A DNA stretch of 51,060 bases, taken from Nitrospinota bacterium (lineage in GTDB: Bacteria; Nitrospinota_A; UBA7883; JACRGQ01). The notes beneath the pieces are model-generated. The model saw only the letters and a program-made list of their open reading frames with translations, was not told the origin of the DNA and did not search any database. The stretch covers positions 1 through 51,060 of the forward strand of contig JACRGR010000068.1 of assembly GCA_016212275.1 (NCBI GenBank), written 5' to 3'. Shown here in pieces: positions 25,386-32,974 of the stretch (position 1 is the stretch's first letter; each line of letters starts with the position of its first letter). A program made the translations under genes and the position numbers.

Positions 25386-25452
25386 CGTGTGTGCTATGCG
25401 CGGCTCGCTTTCATTGGGATGAAAAGGCGAATTGTTGAACCTCCCCTATTTT

Positions 25453-25473
25453 CCCCTCCTTGCCAAGGAGGGG
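25453..25473. repeat. Hairpin, probably a dispersed intergenic repeat
   Basis: Perfect 9-bp stem CCCCTCCTT (25453-25461) and AAGGAGGGG (25465-25473) in the lptE-hflX gap. The surrounding wording (CTCCCCT...CCTCCTTGCCAAGGAGGGGATGAAGG) matches a family of intergenic repeats that I recall in several bacterial groups. It could also attenuate transcription from lptE into hflX. Confidence 0.4.
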
Positions 25474-25532
25474 ATGAAGGGGTGGTTGTTCCCAAAATCA
25501 TCCATGAAATCTGCGTCATCCGCGGATACCCC

Positions 25533-26027
25533 TTAAAACCCTTCGAGCAAAAGGCCGATGAGCCGGTCGCCCAGATAGCGGGCCGCCTCGATGATCGCGT
25601 CCTGCCGCGCCGTTTCCGCCTGCGTGATGCTCGCCCCCAGCTTGTAATCCCACTGCGCGTTCACCGCCCGCTCTATTGCCACGCCCTGCCCCACCTTGTC
25701 CTCGAACTTTATTTTCACCTTCAGCCGCACGCGGTACTGCGTGGCCTTGTTCTCCGCGTCGTACGCCATAGGCTCCAGCGTGTAGCCGGTGATGGTTGCG
25801 GTGAGCACCGAATCGGCCCCGGCGGAAGGAACCACCGCCAGCCGTCCGTCGTGCTGGAATTTTTCCGTCACCGCGCGGGTAACGGTCAGTTCAAGGTCCG
25901 GCTCCGCCGTATCGTTGGCGAACACGGGGATGGCGATGGTACGCACCGGATCGGGCAGTTTGGTGCTTTGCCCCGCGAGCCGGTAGCCGCAGGCGGCAAG
26001 CGACGCCGCCAGAACGCCGAGGATCAT
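25533..26027 (-). CDS. lptE: LPS-assembly lipoprotein LptE
   Basis: Outer-membrane lipoprotein that plugs LptD and helps insert LPS. From the ATG at 26027 the product is 164 residues with the lipoprotein signal MILGVLAASLAACGYRLAG, Cys13 being lipidated; CGYRL is the hallmark of LptE. The rest follows the family pattern: RTIAIPVFANDTAEPDLE, LTATITGYTLEP, and a C-terminal helix QDAIIEAARYLGDRLI. The start ATG shares its A with the stop TGA of the radical SAM gene (TGATG), so it is translationally coupled to it. No lptD or other lpt gene is nearby. Confidence 0.9.
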   Translation of the reverse strand: MILGVLAASLAACGYRLAGQSTKLPDPVRTIAIPVFANDTAEPDLELTVTRAVTEKFQHDGRLAVVPSAGADSVLTATITGYTLEPMAYDAENKATQYRVRLKVKIKFEDKVGQGVAIERAVNAQWDYKLGASITQAETARQDAIIEAARYLGDRLIGLLLEGF

Positions 26028-27007
26028 CAGTTTTCGGATGTCTGGCCTCCACAGCTTGAGCCGGCCCCGGCGGTGCATCCATAGCAGTGGTCGCCGGTGA
26101 CAATTTCGCGGCGCGCCAGTTTTTGGGCATCCCAATGTTCGATGCGCGAGGGCGCGCCGTGGTTCACGGCGAGATCCAGCATTTGATTGAAGTCGCAGTC
26201 GTACAACGTGCCGTCGTACCCCACCGACACCATGTCGCGGCACATGGCGTTTTCAGCGGCGCAGGAGTTGAACCCCCCAGCCAGCGTTTGCATGTACTTT
26301 TGATAATTCCTGCTCCGGTTCAGGTAGCCCAAAAACCGCGCCAACGGCATGTTCGCGATGGTGTACAGGCGGTTGAAACGGATGCCGTGTTTTTTCAGCA
26401 ACTCCTCCCGGAAAAGCGCTTCCAGCCCCGCCTGCGGCGGCGGCAGGAACGCGCCGCCGGGGTTGTACACCAGATTCAGTTCCGCCTCCGGTTCCACGCC
26501 ATACCCCACGGCGTTGAGCCGTTTGAGCGCCTCGACCGACTTTTCAAACGTCCCCGCGCCGCGCATGGCGTCGGTTTCCTCCTTGCGGAAATAAGGGAGC
26601 GACGCGGCCACGACCAGCGAGCGCGCGCGGAAAAATTTGGGCAGATCTTCGCATCCATTTTCGAGCAGGACTGTCAGATTGCACCGCGTAATGACGGTTT
26701 TCCCCATCCCCCGGCAGGCGGCGGCAAACTGGCGGTAGCGCGGGTGCAGTTCAGGCGCGCCGCCGGTGATGTCCACCACCGGGATCGCGCTGTCCGCCAG
26801 CGTGGAGAGCACGCGGTCCATCGTTTCGCCGTCCATCGTTTCCGTCCGATGCGGCCCGGCCTCCACATGGCAGTGTTTGCAGGACTGGTTGCATTTTTTC
26901 CCCAGGTTTACCTGCAAAGTGCCGATGCCCCGCGCATGGAACGGGGCAAGGCCGCTTTTTTGCAACGATGCTTCAAACGGTACGATGCCCGCGCACGGAA
27001 TAGTCAT
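26027..27007 (-). CDS. arsS: Arsenosugar-type radical SAM protein (ArsS-like)
   Basis: 326 residues. The radical-SAM cluster is CNQSCKHCHVEAG (Cys39, Cys43, Cys46), with the SAM-binding loop ITGGAPELHP. The C-terminal Cys-rich domain (NSCAAENAMCRD, YDCDFNQML, DHCYGCTAGAGSSCGG) is the mark of the radical SAM/Cys-rich family, which includes ArsS of arsenosugar biosynthesis and selenocysteine-containing relatives. No in-frame TGA interrupts the C-terminal domain, so all positions here are plain Cys. Start: ATG at 27007, 2 bases after the AhpD-like gene. The methyltransferase ArsM is not in the window, so the pathway role is inferred from the gene pair. Confidence 0.85.
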   Translation of the reverse strand: MTIPCAGIVPFEASLQKSGLAPFHARGIGTLQVNLGKKCNQSCKHCHVEAGPHRTETMDGETMDRVLSTLADSAIPVVDITGGAPELHPRYRQFAAACRGMGKTVITRCNLTVLLENGCEDLPKFFRARSLVVAASLPYFRKEETDAMRGAGTFEKSVEALKRLNAVGYGVEPEAELNLVYNPGGAFLPPPQAGLEALFREELLKKHGIRFNRLYTIANMPLARFLGYLNRSRNYQKYMQTLAGGFNSCAAENAMCRDMVSVGYDGTLYDCDFNQMLDLAVNHGAPSRIEHWDAQKLARREIVTGDHCYGCTAGAGSSCGGQTSEN

Positions 27008-27009
27008 GG

Positions 27010-27342
27010 TCAAAAGCTGATGCCGTCCGCCGTGTTGCGCATCTGCACCCCGTGGACGAGCGACGCCCCGCCGCGGATGGCCACGGCCACATGAACCGCC
27101 TCGGTCATCTGTTCGCGGTTGGAGCCTTTTTCCAGCGCGGCTTTCGTGTAAGCGTCTATGCAATAGGGGCATTGCACGGCGTGGGCCACGGCCAGCGCGA
27201 TGAGCGCCTTTTCGCGCTCGGTGAGCGCACCCTCGGCGAACACCTTTGAGTAGTATTGCGAGAATGCTTTCCACAGTTCCGGGGCGTTCTTCCCCATGTC
27301 GCCGAATTTATCCAGATCCGCCGGGTTGTAATAGGTGTCCAT
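27010..27342 (-). CDS. AhpD-like protein associated with arsenosugar synthesis
   Basis: 110 residues of the AhpD/carboxymuconolactone-decarboxylase superfamily. The redox-type motif CPYC (Cys58, Cys61) lies in HAVQCPYCIDAYTKAAL. The opening YYNPADLDKFGDMGKNAPEL is what I know from the proteins annotated as arsenosugar-biosynthesis-associated peroxidase-like, which are usually found beside ArsS-like radical SAM genes, as here. Start ATG at 27342 with GAGGGG before it. Activity is unproven for this subfamily. Confidence 0.85.
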   Translation of the reverse strand: MDTYYNPADLDKFGDMGKNAPELWKAFSQYYSKVFAEGALTEREKALIALAVAHAVQCPYCIDAYTKAALEKGSNREQMTEAVHVAVAIRGGASLVHGVQMRNTADGISF

Positions 27343-27423
27343 TGCCCCTCCGTTTTTTGAATAATAACATAGAAACATTCCCCACCGGCGCGGAGGGAAT
27401 GACCGGCGTGTTAAAATCATCCA

Positions 27424-28620
27424 GTGAAAAAGGTATTGCTCCTCAATTACTGCTGGCCCGGACAGGGAACCTATTTCCGCGCGTATTACTTCGCCAAGGG
27501 GCTGGCCCGCGCCGGATACCAGGTGGAACTGGTCTGTGCCTCCGCCACCGCGGGCGACTGGGGCATCCACCGCAGAATCACGCCGGAGGGGTTCACCGTC
27601 GTCACCCTCCCCTCGCCCATCCGTCCGGGCGCGGCGGCGGCCTACATCATGCGCACGGTACTGGGAAGCTGGCGTGTACTGACGGGGAATTACGACGCCA
27701 TCCATGCGTTCGGCACGGCACTTCCCTCCACTTCCGTCCCGGCCATCCTCGCGCGGCGCTTCGGCAAAAAAGCGAAGATACTGCTGGACTGGGACGACGC
27801 ATGGGGCGACGCTTATGGCGAAATGTTCAGCCCTCTCCAGCATCGCCTGCTGACCTTTCTAGAAAACAAAACGCCGTTTTGGGCCGCGCCAGACGCGGTG
27901 ACGGTGGTGAGCCGGTACTTTCATGTGAAACTCCTGAAGGCCGGATTCCCGGAGAACCGCATCCAAGTTATGCCGAACGGGGCCGATACCGGAATTATCA
28001 AGCCAATCCCCCGCGATTCGGCGCGCGCCGACATCGGCTGGCCGCTGGACGAGAAGATACTGCTCTCGATGGGGCACAATTATTTCGGGTCGCTCCGCGT
28101 TCTGCTCGATACGTTTGCCCAAGTGCGCGCGAAAAAGCCGAAGGTAAAATTGAAAATGCTCGGCAAACTCCTGAAGGTGGGCAAGTGGGTGGAAAAAGTG
28201 GAGGCCATTCTGGGCGAATACGCTCATCTGGCGGCGGACATTGAATGGCTGGGCGAGGTGCCGCGCAACGAAATCGGAAAATTCCTGTGCGCGGCGGACT
28301 GCCTGCTATTGCCGATGCACAACGGCGTGATGGATGAGGCGCGCGGCCCTGTGCGGCTGGGGGATTACCTGGCATCCGGCAGGCCAATCGCAAGCAACGC
28401 GATTGGCTATACGCGCGAGATACTGCAATCCGCGTCTCCAAATGCCGTGTGCGATGACCCGGACAGCACCGCGGAATTCGCGGAAAACGTCTTACATCTT
28501 ATTGAAAACCAGCACTTTGCCGAATTGGTGGGAAAGGCGGGGCTGACACTGGCGCAAGGAAAATACAATTGGGACACGATTGGCGAGGATGTCGCCGATC
28601 TTTACGGAGGGCTTTGGTAG
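27424..28620 (+). CDS. Glycosyltransferase, GT4 type
   Basis: 398-residue GT-B fold enzyme, GTG start. The N-domain opens with KKVLLLNYCWPGQGTYFRAY (a donor/acceptor loop with the usual Gly-rich turn), and the C-domain carries RIQVMPNGAD, LLSMGHNYFGSLRVLLDTF, ADCLLLPMHNG and GPVRLGDYLASGRPIASNAIG, the sugar-nucleotide-binding region of GT4 enzymes. The usual final acidic motif reads MDEARGPVRLGDYL. Acceptor and sugar are unknown. It stands alone between the arsenosugar pair (divergent) and a small minus-strand gene. Confidence 0.85.
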   Translation: MKKVLLLNYCWPGQGTYFRAYYFAKGLARAGYQVELVCASATAGDWGIHRRITPEGFTVVTLPSPIRPGAAAAYIMRTVLGSWRVLTGNYDAIHAFGTALPSTSVPAILARRFGKKAKILLDWDDAWGDAYGEMFSPLQHRLLTFLENKTPFWAAPDAVTVVSRYFHVKLLKAGFPENRIQVMPNGADTGIIKPIPRDSARADIGWPLDEKILLSMGHNYFGSLRVLLDTFAQVRAKKPKVKLKMLGKLLKVGKWVEKVEAILGEYAHLAADIEWLGEVPRNEIGKFLCAADCLLLPMHNGVMDEARGPVRLGDYLASGRPIASNAIGYTREILQSASPNAVCDDPDSTAEFAENVLHLIENQHFAELVGKAGLTLAQGKYNWDTIGEDVADLYGGLW

Positions 28621-28629
28621 CCTCCCGTT

Positions 28630-28836
28630 TCAGGCGGCGTGAACGTGTCTGCAGGCGCACTCCGCTTCCCAAAGGCACTGCCGGTTTTGATCCGGACAGC
28701 CGGTTTGGGAATTGAAGCAATCGTCCGTGCCTATCTCAAGCTGGATGGTGCGGATGAGCGCATCCTTTTCCGTAAAGTGATAGACGCAAAGAACCCCTAC
28801 CGCTGATGCAAATTCCCGAAGCTCCTCAAGGTCCAT
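28630..28836 (-). CDS. Small SAP/Rho_N-like protein with a Cys-rich tail
   Basis: 68 residues, ATG preceded by a G-rich run (AAGGGGGTTTTTGC). The first half MDLEELREFASAVGV...KDALIRTIQLEIG resembles a SAP or Rho N-terminal helix-turn-helix fold. The tail DDCFNSQTGCPDQNRQCLWE, then CACR, places four to six Cys like small proteins that I recall with a CFATG...C...CLWREDC pattern in deltaproteobacteria. Those could form a zinc site. Binding to nucleic acid is suggested by the SAP-like half but not proven. Convergent with the GT4 gene. Confidence 0.7.
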   Translation of the reverse strand: MDLEELREFASAVGVLCVYHFTEKDALIRTIQLEIGTDDCFNSQTGCPDQNRQCLWEAECACRHVHAA

Positions 28837-29097
28837 GCAAAAACCCCCTTTTTTAGGTCGTTCTAACTCCTCGTAAAAAGTTTGCGCCTGTTTTTTATAA
28901 AAGTAAACAACGAAAAAGCAATAATATTGTGCACAACCGCAAAAATGTGTCCACTCCCATCACAGAAGAGGTGGTCAACCCGTTTGAAAACCGCTGGTTG
29001 AACTTTCCACGTTCATTCTGTGGAAATGCTGTGGAAATCGTGTGGATATTCCAAACTTTTAAGTGACTTTCCCCCGAATATAAAGTATTTTTCCTTG
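28837..29097. other. Intergenic region with palindromes and 11-bp phased repeats
   Basis: No gene seen. It contains the palindrome TTGTGCACAA (28927-28936), an inverted pair TCAACC/GGTTGA around 28975-29002, and three repeats of TGTGGAAAT-like sequence at 29019-29027, 29030-29038 and 29041-29049. The last repeat (TGTGGATAT) is one base off the DnaA-box complement TGTGGATAA. Promoters for the minus-strand SAP-like gene and the plus-strand protease gene must both lie here. Confidence 0.55.
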
Positions 29098-29802
29098 ATG
29101 CCTGAAGTAAGGGAATTTTCGACCATCCAGACGATCGCGGTGATGGCGATACCGCTGGTGCTCGCGATCGTGCTCCATGAGATTGCGCACGGCTATGTGG
29201 CATACCTTAAAGGGGACGATACCGCCAAAATGATGGGGCGGCTTTCGCTCAATCCGCTGGTGCATGTGGATTTTTTCGGCACCATCGTTTTGCCGCTGGT
29301 GTTTTTTTATTCCACCGGGATGCTCTTCGCGCTCGCCAAGCCGGTGCCGGTTAATTTTTTCAACCTGCGCCGCCCGAAGGAGGACATGGTGTGGGTGGCC
29401 GCCGCCGGGCCGGGTACCAACCTCGCGCTGGCAATCGTTTCCGCCCTGCTCATCAAGGCGATCACCGCGGTGTTTCCCGAAACGGACCTGTACATCGGCT
29501 TTATGAACCAGTCGCTCATCCCCTCCACCGCCTCCATGGTGCTGTTCCCCATCGTGGGGATGCTTTATTATTCGGTGGTGCTGAACGTGATACTGGCCAT
29601 CATCAACCTCATCCCTATCCCCCCGGCGGACGGCGGGCGCATCATGGTGGGGCTTCTGCCGCTGAAGGCCGCGAATGCCTACAGCAAGATCGAGCCGATT
29701 GGCATCCTCCTTTTGATCGTCCTGATAATGTTCAACCCGTTCGGCATCACCCATAAGATCCTTGGGCCGATCATCACCACCATCGTGAACCTGCTGATAT
29801 GA
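29098..29802 (+). CDS. Site-2 protease family membrane metalloprotease (M50)
   Basis: Intramembrane zinc protease, 234 residues and about six helices. The zinc motif HEIAHG places His27, Glu28 and His31 in the first long helix; the third ligand is the Asp of PIPPADGGRI. AGPGTNLALAIVSALL is the usual M50 helix. The ATG at 29098 directly follows AT-rich DNA without a clear ribosome site. No PDZ domain is present, so it belongs to the short, PDZ-less group often found before trpS, as here (4-base overlap). Its substrate is unknown. Confidence 0.9.
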   Translation: MPEVREFSTIQTIAVMAIPLVLAIVLHEIAHGYVAYLKGDDTAKMMGRLSLNPLVHVDFFGTIVLPLVFFYSTGMLFALAKPVPVNFFNLRRPKEDMVWVAAAGPGTNLALAIVSALLIKAITAVFPETDLYIGFMNQSLIPSTASMVLFPIVGMLYYSVVLNVILAIINLIPIPPADGGRIMVGLLPLKAANAYSKIEPIGILLLIVLIMFNPFGITHKILGPIITTIVNLLI

Positions 29803-30800
29803 GCAAAAAGCGCGTTTTAAGCGGCATGCAGTCCAGCGGCAAACTGCACCTCGGCAACTATCTGGGGGCGCTGGAAAACTGGGTGAAAATGCAGGAGGAA
29901 TACGACTGCTATTACTTCGTGGCCGATTGGCACGCGCTTTCCTCCAATTACGAGGATACGCGCGAACTGAAAGACAACGTGATTGACATGGGGATCAACT
30001 GGCTGGCGGCGGGGGTGGACCCGGAAAAAAGCACGCTGTTCATACAATCGCTCATACCGCAACACGCGGTGCTGTACCTCCTGCTGGGGATGATAACGCC
30101 GATACCGTGGCTGGAGCGCGTCCCCAGCTACAAGGAAAAACTGGAGAACGTGGAAAACCGCGACATGCACACCCACGGCTTTTTGGGCTACCCGGTGCTA
30201 CAAGCGGCGGACATCGTTCTGTACAAGGCCAACCTCGTGCCGGTGGGGATTGACCAACTGCCGCACCTGGAACTGACGCGCGAGATAGTGCGCCACTTCC
30301 ACAATATCTACAAAAAGCAGGTGTTCGTTGAGCCGGAAGCGAAAATGGGGGAAGTGAAAAAACTACCCGGACTCGACGGGCGCAAGATGAGCAAAAGCTA
30401 CGGCAACGCGATCTTCCTTTCCGACACGCCCGAAGAGCGCGCGAAGAAGATCGCGGTCATCGTCACCGATCCGGCCCGCGTGAAGCGGACCGACCCGGGG
30501 CATCCCGAAGTGTGCCATGCGTTCAGTTTTCACAAGGTGTTCACCCCCGCCGAGCGCGTCCCGGCCATCGAGGCGGACTGCCGTTCCGCCGCCATCGGGT
30601 GCGTGGCTTGCAAAAAGGAGCTGGCGCAAAACGTGGCGAAGTACATGGAGAAGTTCGACGCGGAGCGGGCCAAATTCGCTGGCAACCCCAAGCGCGTGCT
30701 GGAGATACTTCACGAGGGGACGAAGAAGGCGAGCAAGGTGGCGGCGCAAACGCTGGCCGAAGCCGAAGACGCGATGGGGATCAGCATCCCGAAAATCTAA
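29799..30800 (+). CDS. trpS: Tryptophan-tRNA ligase with probable 4Fe-4S cluster
   Basis: Class I synthetase of 333 residues that charges tRNA-Trp. The HIGH-type motif is HLGN (near residue 18) and the KMSKS motif is present as RKMSKSYGN. LQAADIVLYKANLVPVGIDQ is the typical tryptophan pocket. The C-terminal domain carries Cys239, Cys261, Cys268 and Cys271 (C-x21-C-x6-C-x2-C). This nearly matches the C-x22-C-x6-C-x2-C of the Thermotoga maritima enzyme, which binds a 4Fe-4S cluster near the anticodon. Its start overlaps the protease stop (ATGA), so the two are coupled. Confidence 0.95.
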   Translation: MSKKRVLSGMQSSGKLHLGNYLGALENWVKMQEEYDCYYFVADWHALSSNYEDTRELKDNVIDMGINWLAAGVDPEKSTLFIQSLIPQHAVLYLLLGMITPIPWLERVPSYKEKLENVENRDMHTHGFLGYPVLQAADIVLYKANLVPVGIDQLPHLELTREIVRHFHNIYKKQVFVEPEAKMGEVKKLPGLDGRKMSKSYGNAIFLSDTPEERAKKIAVIVTDPARVKRTDPGHPEVCHAFSFHKVFTPAERVPAIEADCRSAAIGCVACKKELAQNVAKYMEKFDAERAKFAGNPKRVLEILHEGTKKASKVAAQTLAEAEDAMGISIPKI

Positions 30801-30853
30801 CGCGGTCCGGCAAAATGGGCTTAGGTAAATCTTTCAGGACAAACGACCGCCGC

Positions 30854-31813
30854 TCAGTAACAGCGGGTGCCGCCGGTCATCCGTATTTGTTCGCACCCCT
30901 CCCGCGCCGAGACCACCATCGAATACAACTTTGTATCCCCGGTCACAAGGTTGATCCATATCAATCCCGGCATCGGATTTTGTTGGATGGTCTTTAACTG
31001 GCTATATACATTGAATGACCGGCCAACCCCCAGATGGCTACTCAGGTTGTTAAAATCGCGATTCAACAGCAGATGCCCTTCCAAAGAACAAAGGGGGAGC
31101 ATACCGTTTGAGCTCCACCTTCCCAGCGGCTGAAGCTGATCCACCGTGCCGGTCTCGAAGGCGAATTTATCGTTCGCCCTGCACGCCACTTCCGTCACCT
31201 GTAGCAGAGCGACATCGTTGGAGAGTTTTGTGACCTCTCCTTTCAAATAGAATAGCAGGCCGAACCGGCCGAGCGAAGCGGTAAGGTCGTCCATCGTGCC
31301 GGTATAATAGTAACCGCCGGCGTAATAGTATCCGCCCGCGGAATTGGAATAATAGTAATTTCCCCCCACGTCCACCTTGTGGCAATAGTGCTCCTGCCCG
31401 GTGTTGCCGGTCCAGTTCCCGATGGAAAACTTGTTGACCGTACTGGACGCAATTTTTTTTATGAGCGATTGGAAGGCGCTTTTTAACGCGGGAGAAGCGG
31501 GGTCCGGCAATCCCTTTTTTTGATGCTCTTCCTTGATGGCGGCGACCGCTGAATCATACGCCGCCTGAACCCTCTTGAATTTCAGGAGCCAATCCCAACA
31601 CACCTCCAGGTCCCTCGCCATGCCTTCCTGCCACAAAAGCTGAAATTCCGCGCCATACATCCACTTTTGCTTTTGAAGCATTATCCACGGCAGATCCAAT
31701 ACGAGTTCCTCGATGTCCGATAGCGGAACCCTGCCCAGCCTTTTGCGCACCGCGGCCATCCGGCTGAGCGCCTGCCACGGCTTAAGCGTGATCGGGGTAC
31801 AAATGCCGGCCAC
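30854..31813 (-). CDS. Unknown protein with Gly-Tyr repeats, last gene of the DUF2589 operon
   Basis: 319 residues, not recognised. GTG start with GGAGG 7 bases before it. The N-terminal half is helical and charged (KPWQALSRMAAVRKRLGRVP, then KKGLPDPASPALKSAF). The middle holds a low-complexity Tyr/Gly run, VGGNYYYSN then GGYYYAGGYYYTG, around residues 147-170. The C-terminal third reads like a beta-rich domain with the phrase GLIWINLVTGDTKLYSM. Several Cys occur singly. It lies 20 bases after the hydrolase-like gene and is convergent with trpS. No signal peptide or membrane helix is seen. A substrate or structural partner of its operon is possible. Confidence 0.7.
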   Translation of the reverse strand: MAGICTPITLKPWQALSRMAAVRKRLGRVPLSDIEELVLDLPWIMLQKQKWMYGAEFQLLWQEGMARDLEVCWDWLLKFKRVQAAYDSAVAAIKEEHQKKGLPDPASPALKSAFQSLIKKIASSTVNKFSIGNWTGNTGQEHYCHKVDVGGNYYYSNSAGGYYYAGGYYYTGTMDDLTASLGRFGLLFYLKGEVTKLSNDVALLQVTEVACRANDKFAFETGTVDQLQPLGRWSSNGMLPLCSLEGHLLLNRDFNNLSSHLGVGRSFNVYSQLKTIQQNPMPGLIWINLVTGDTKLYSMVVSAREGCEQIRMTGGTRCY

Positions 31814-31833
31814 TTATCGCCTCCGCCCGTTTT

Positions 31834-32955
31834 TCATGCCAGTGATATGGGAAGTTTCCTTACGCTATACGTTGTCCCGCTTTGCCACGGGCGATCCGCC
31901 ACTTTCCGCTGGTAATAGCCGGGAAGTCCGTCGGGGATGCTGAACTCGTGGACCACCGCGTCCCTCACCAGCATCACATGCCCCGCCGACCACACGATGT
32001 AGGCCCCTTCGGCATTCTTGGAGAAAAACTCCTTCAATGTTTTGCTGTTTATGCTCTCCATTTCCTTCGTCTGGCCGGGCGCATACTCATACCGGACTAT
32101 TTCAGCCCCGGCCAGATTCGCGAGATCAAGGCCGTCGCCGGCCATCTGGCCGGCCAGCGGGTTCAGGCCGAGCACCGTGCCAACGTAGGTGGTGCAATCG
32201 AACCCCCTTTTCGCCATCTCGGTTTCAAACTTGCCCCCGTAAGAAAAAAACCGTTTGCCGCCAAATGGGGAAGGCCAGAAATACCGTCCCGTTGTTTTGC
32301 CGGTGTAATACATTGGCGGCCCGTTTTGCGCCATCGCCAATTGAATGGGACCGGCATACGGTTTTATCGGGCATTGGAGGATCATGTCATTGGAGGATGT
32401 CACCACCCCGTTCGCGGCGTTCACAAGGTGCGCCTTGAACGGAAGCCAGCCACCCCACGCGTTTTCCTGTTCGATCAATTTCAGCAATCCGGGAAGCGTG
32501 GTCTCCACCTTCAGCCGCACCGTGGCTTTGGCGTTGTTCAATCCCGGTTTGGTGATATCCAAGGCATCATCCGGCAACTCGTAGTACGAACGCTGGCCCC
32601 GTCCTTCGGGATACAGCAGAACCTTGTACGACGCCGGGGGAACGAAGCCGCTGTAGGCGATGGCATATCCCCCGTTCCTGATATAGGTGAGACTGATGCT
32701 TTTAAGGGTAAGCGGCTTGGCCGTGCCGTTTAGGCGGCGGAGCGTGGTCCCGTTCGGATCTATACGGTAATCCTCGCCAAACCATATCCGCTGGAAATTG
32801 CCGATGGCGGAGAGGGTGCCCGCGTCGCATTTTCCGTTGACCTGCAGATCGGGGCCTATACGCACCCGGTTCAGAAGCCCTTGAATCTTCCGTACGTCCG
32901 CTTCATCATTGGGAGCGTCTTTTCCCACCCCCCTTGCTATGCTTACCGGTTCCAT
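31834..32955 (-). CDS. Peptidoglycan-binding-like protein with Cys/His hydrolase-like C-terminus
   Basis: 373 residues from the ATG at 32955, which has GGAGG 5 bases upstream; a longer frame to 33000 would overlap the previous gene. Residues about 1-75 (ADVRKIQGLLNRVRIGPDLQ, GTLSAIGNFQRIWFG) have the pattern of PG_binding_1-like repeats. A beta-rich middle follows. The C-terminal third has Cys254 in KRGFDCTTYVGTVLGL and His326 in VWSAGHVMLVRD, the order and spacing expected of NlpC/P60 or other cysteine amidases. I infer a cell-wall hydrolase or secreted effector. No signal peptide is present, so export would need another route. Confidence 0.7.
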   Translation of the reverse strand: MEPVSIARGVGKDAPNDEADVRKIQGLLNRVRIGPDLQVNGKCDAGTLSAIGNFQRIWFGEDYRIDPNGTTLRRLNGTAKPLTLKSISLTYIRNGGYAIAYSGFVPPASYKVLLYPEGRGQRSYYELPDDALDITKPGLNNAKATVRLKVETTLPGLLKLIEQENAWGGWLPFKAHLVNAANGVVTSSNDMILQCPIKPYAGPIQLAMAQNGPPMYYTGKTTGRYFWPSPFGGKRFFSYGGKFETEMAKRGFDCTTYVGTVLGLNPLAGQMAGDGLDLANLAGAEIVRYEYAPGQTKEMESINSKTLKEFFSKNAEGAYIVWSAGHVMLVRDAVVHEFSIPDGLPGYYQRKVADRPWQSGTTYSVRKLPISLA

Positions 32956-32974
32956 CGGCCTCCGTCCGTTATAC

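Noticed and set aside
24822..26084. 420-codon plus-strand frame over hflX/lptE
   Set aside because: Antisense shadow; it crosses an intergenic gap and has no ribosome site or motif.
26027..27007. Possible selenocysteine in the radical SAM Cys-rich domain
   Set aside because: The C-terminal domain reads through plain Cys codons with no in-frame TGA before the natural stop.
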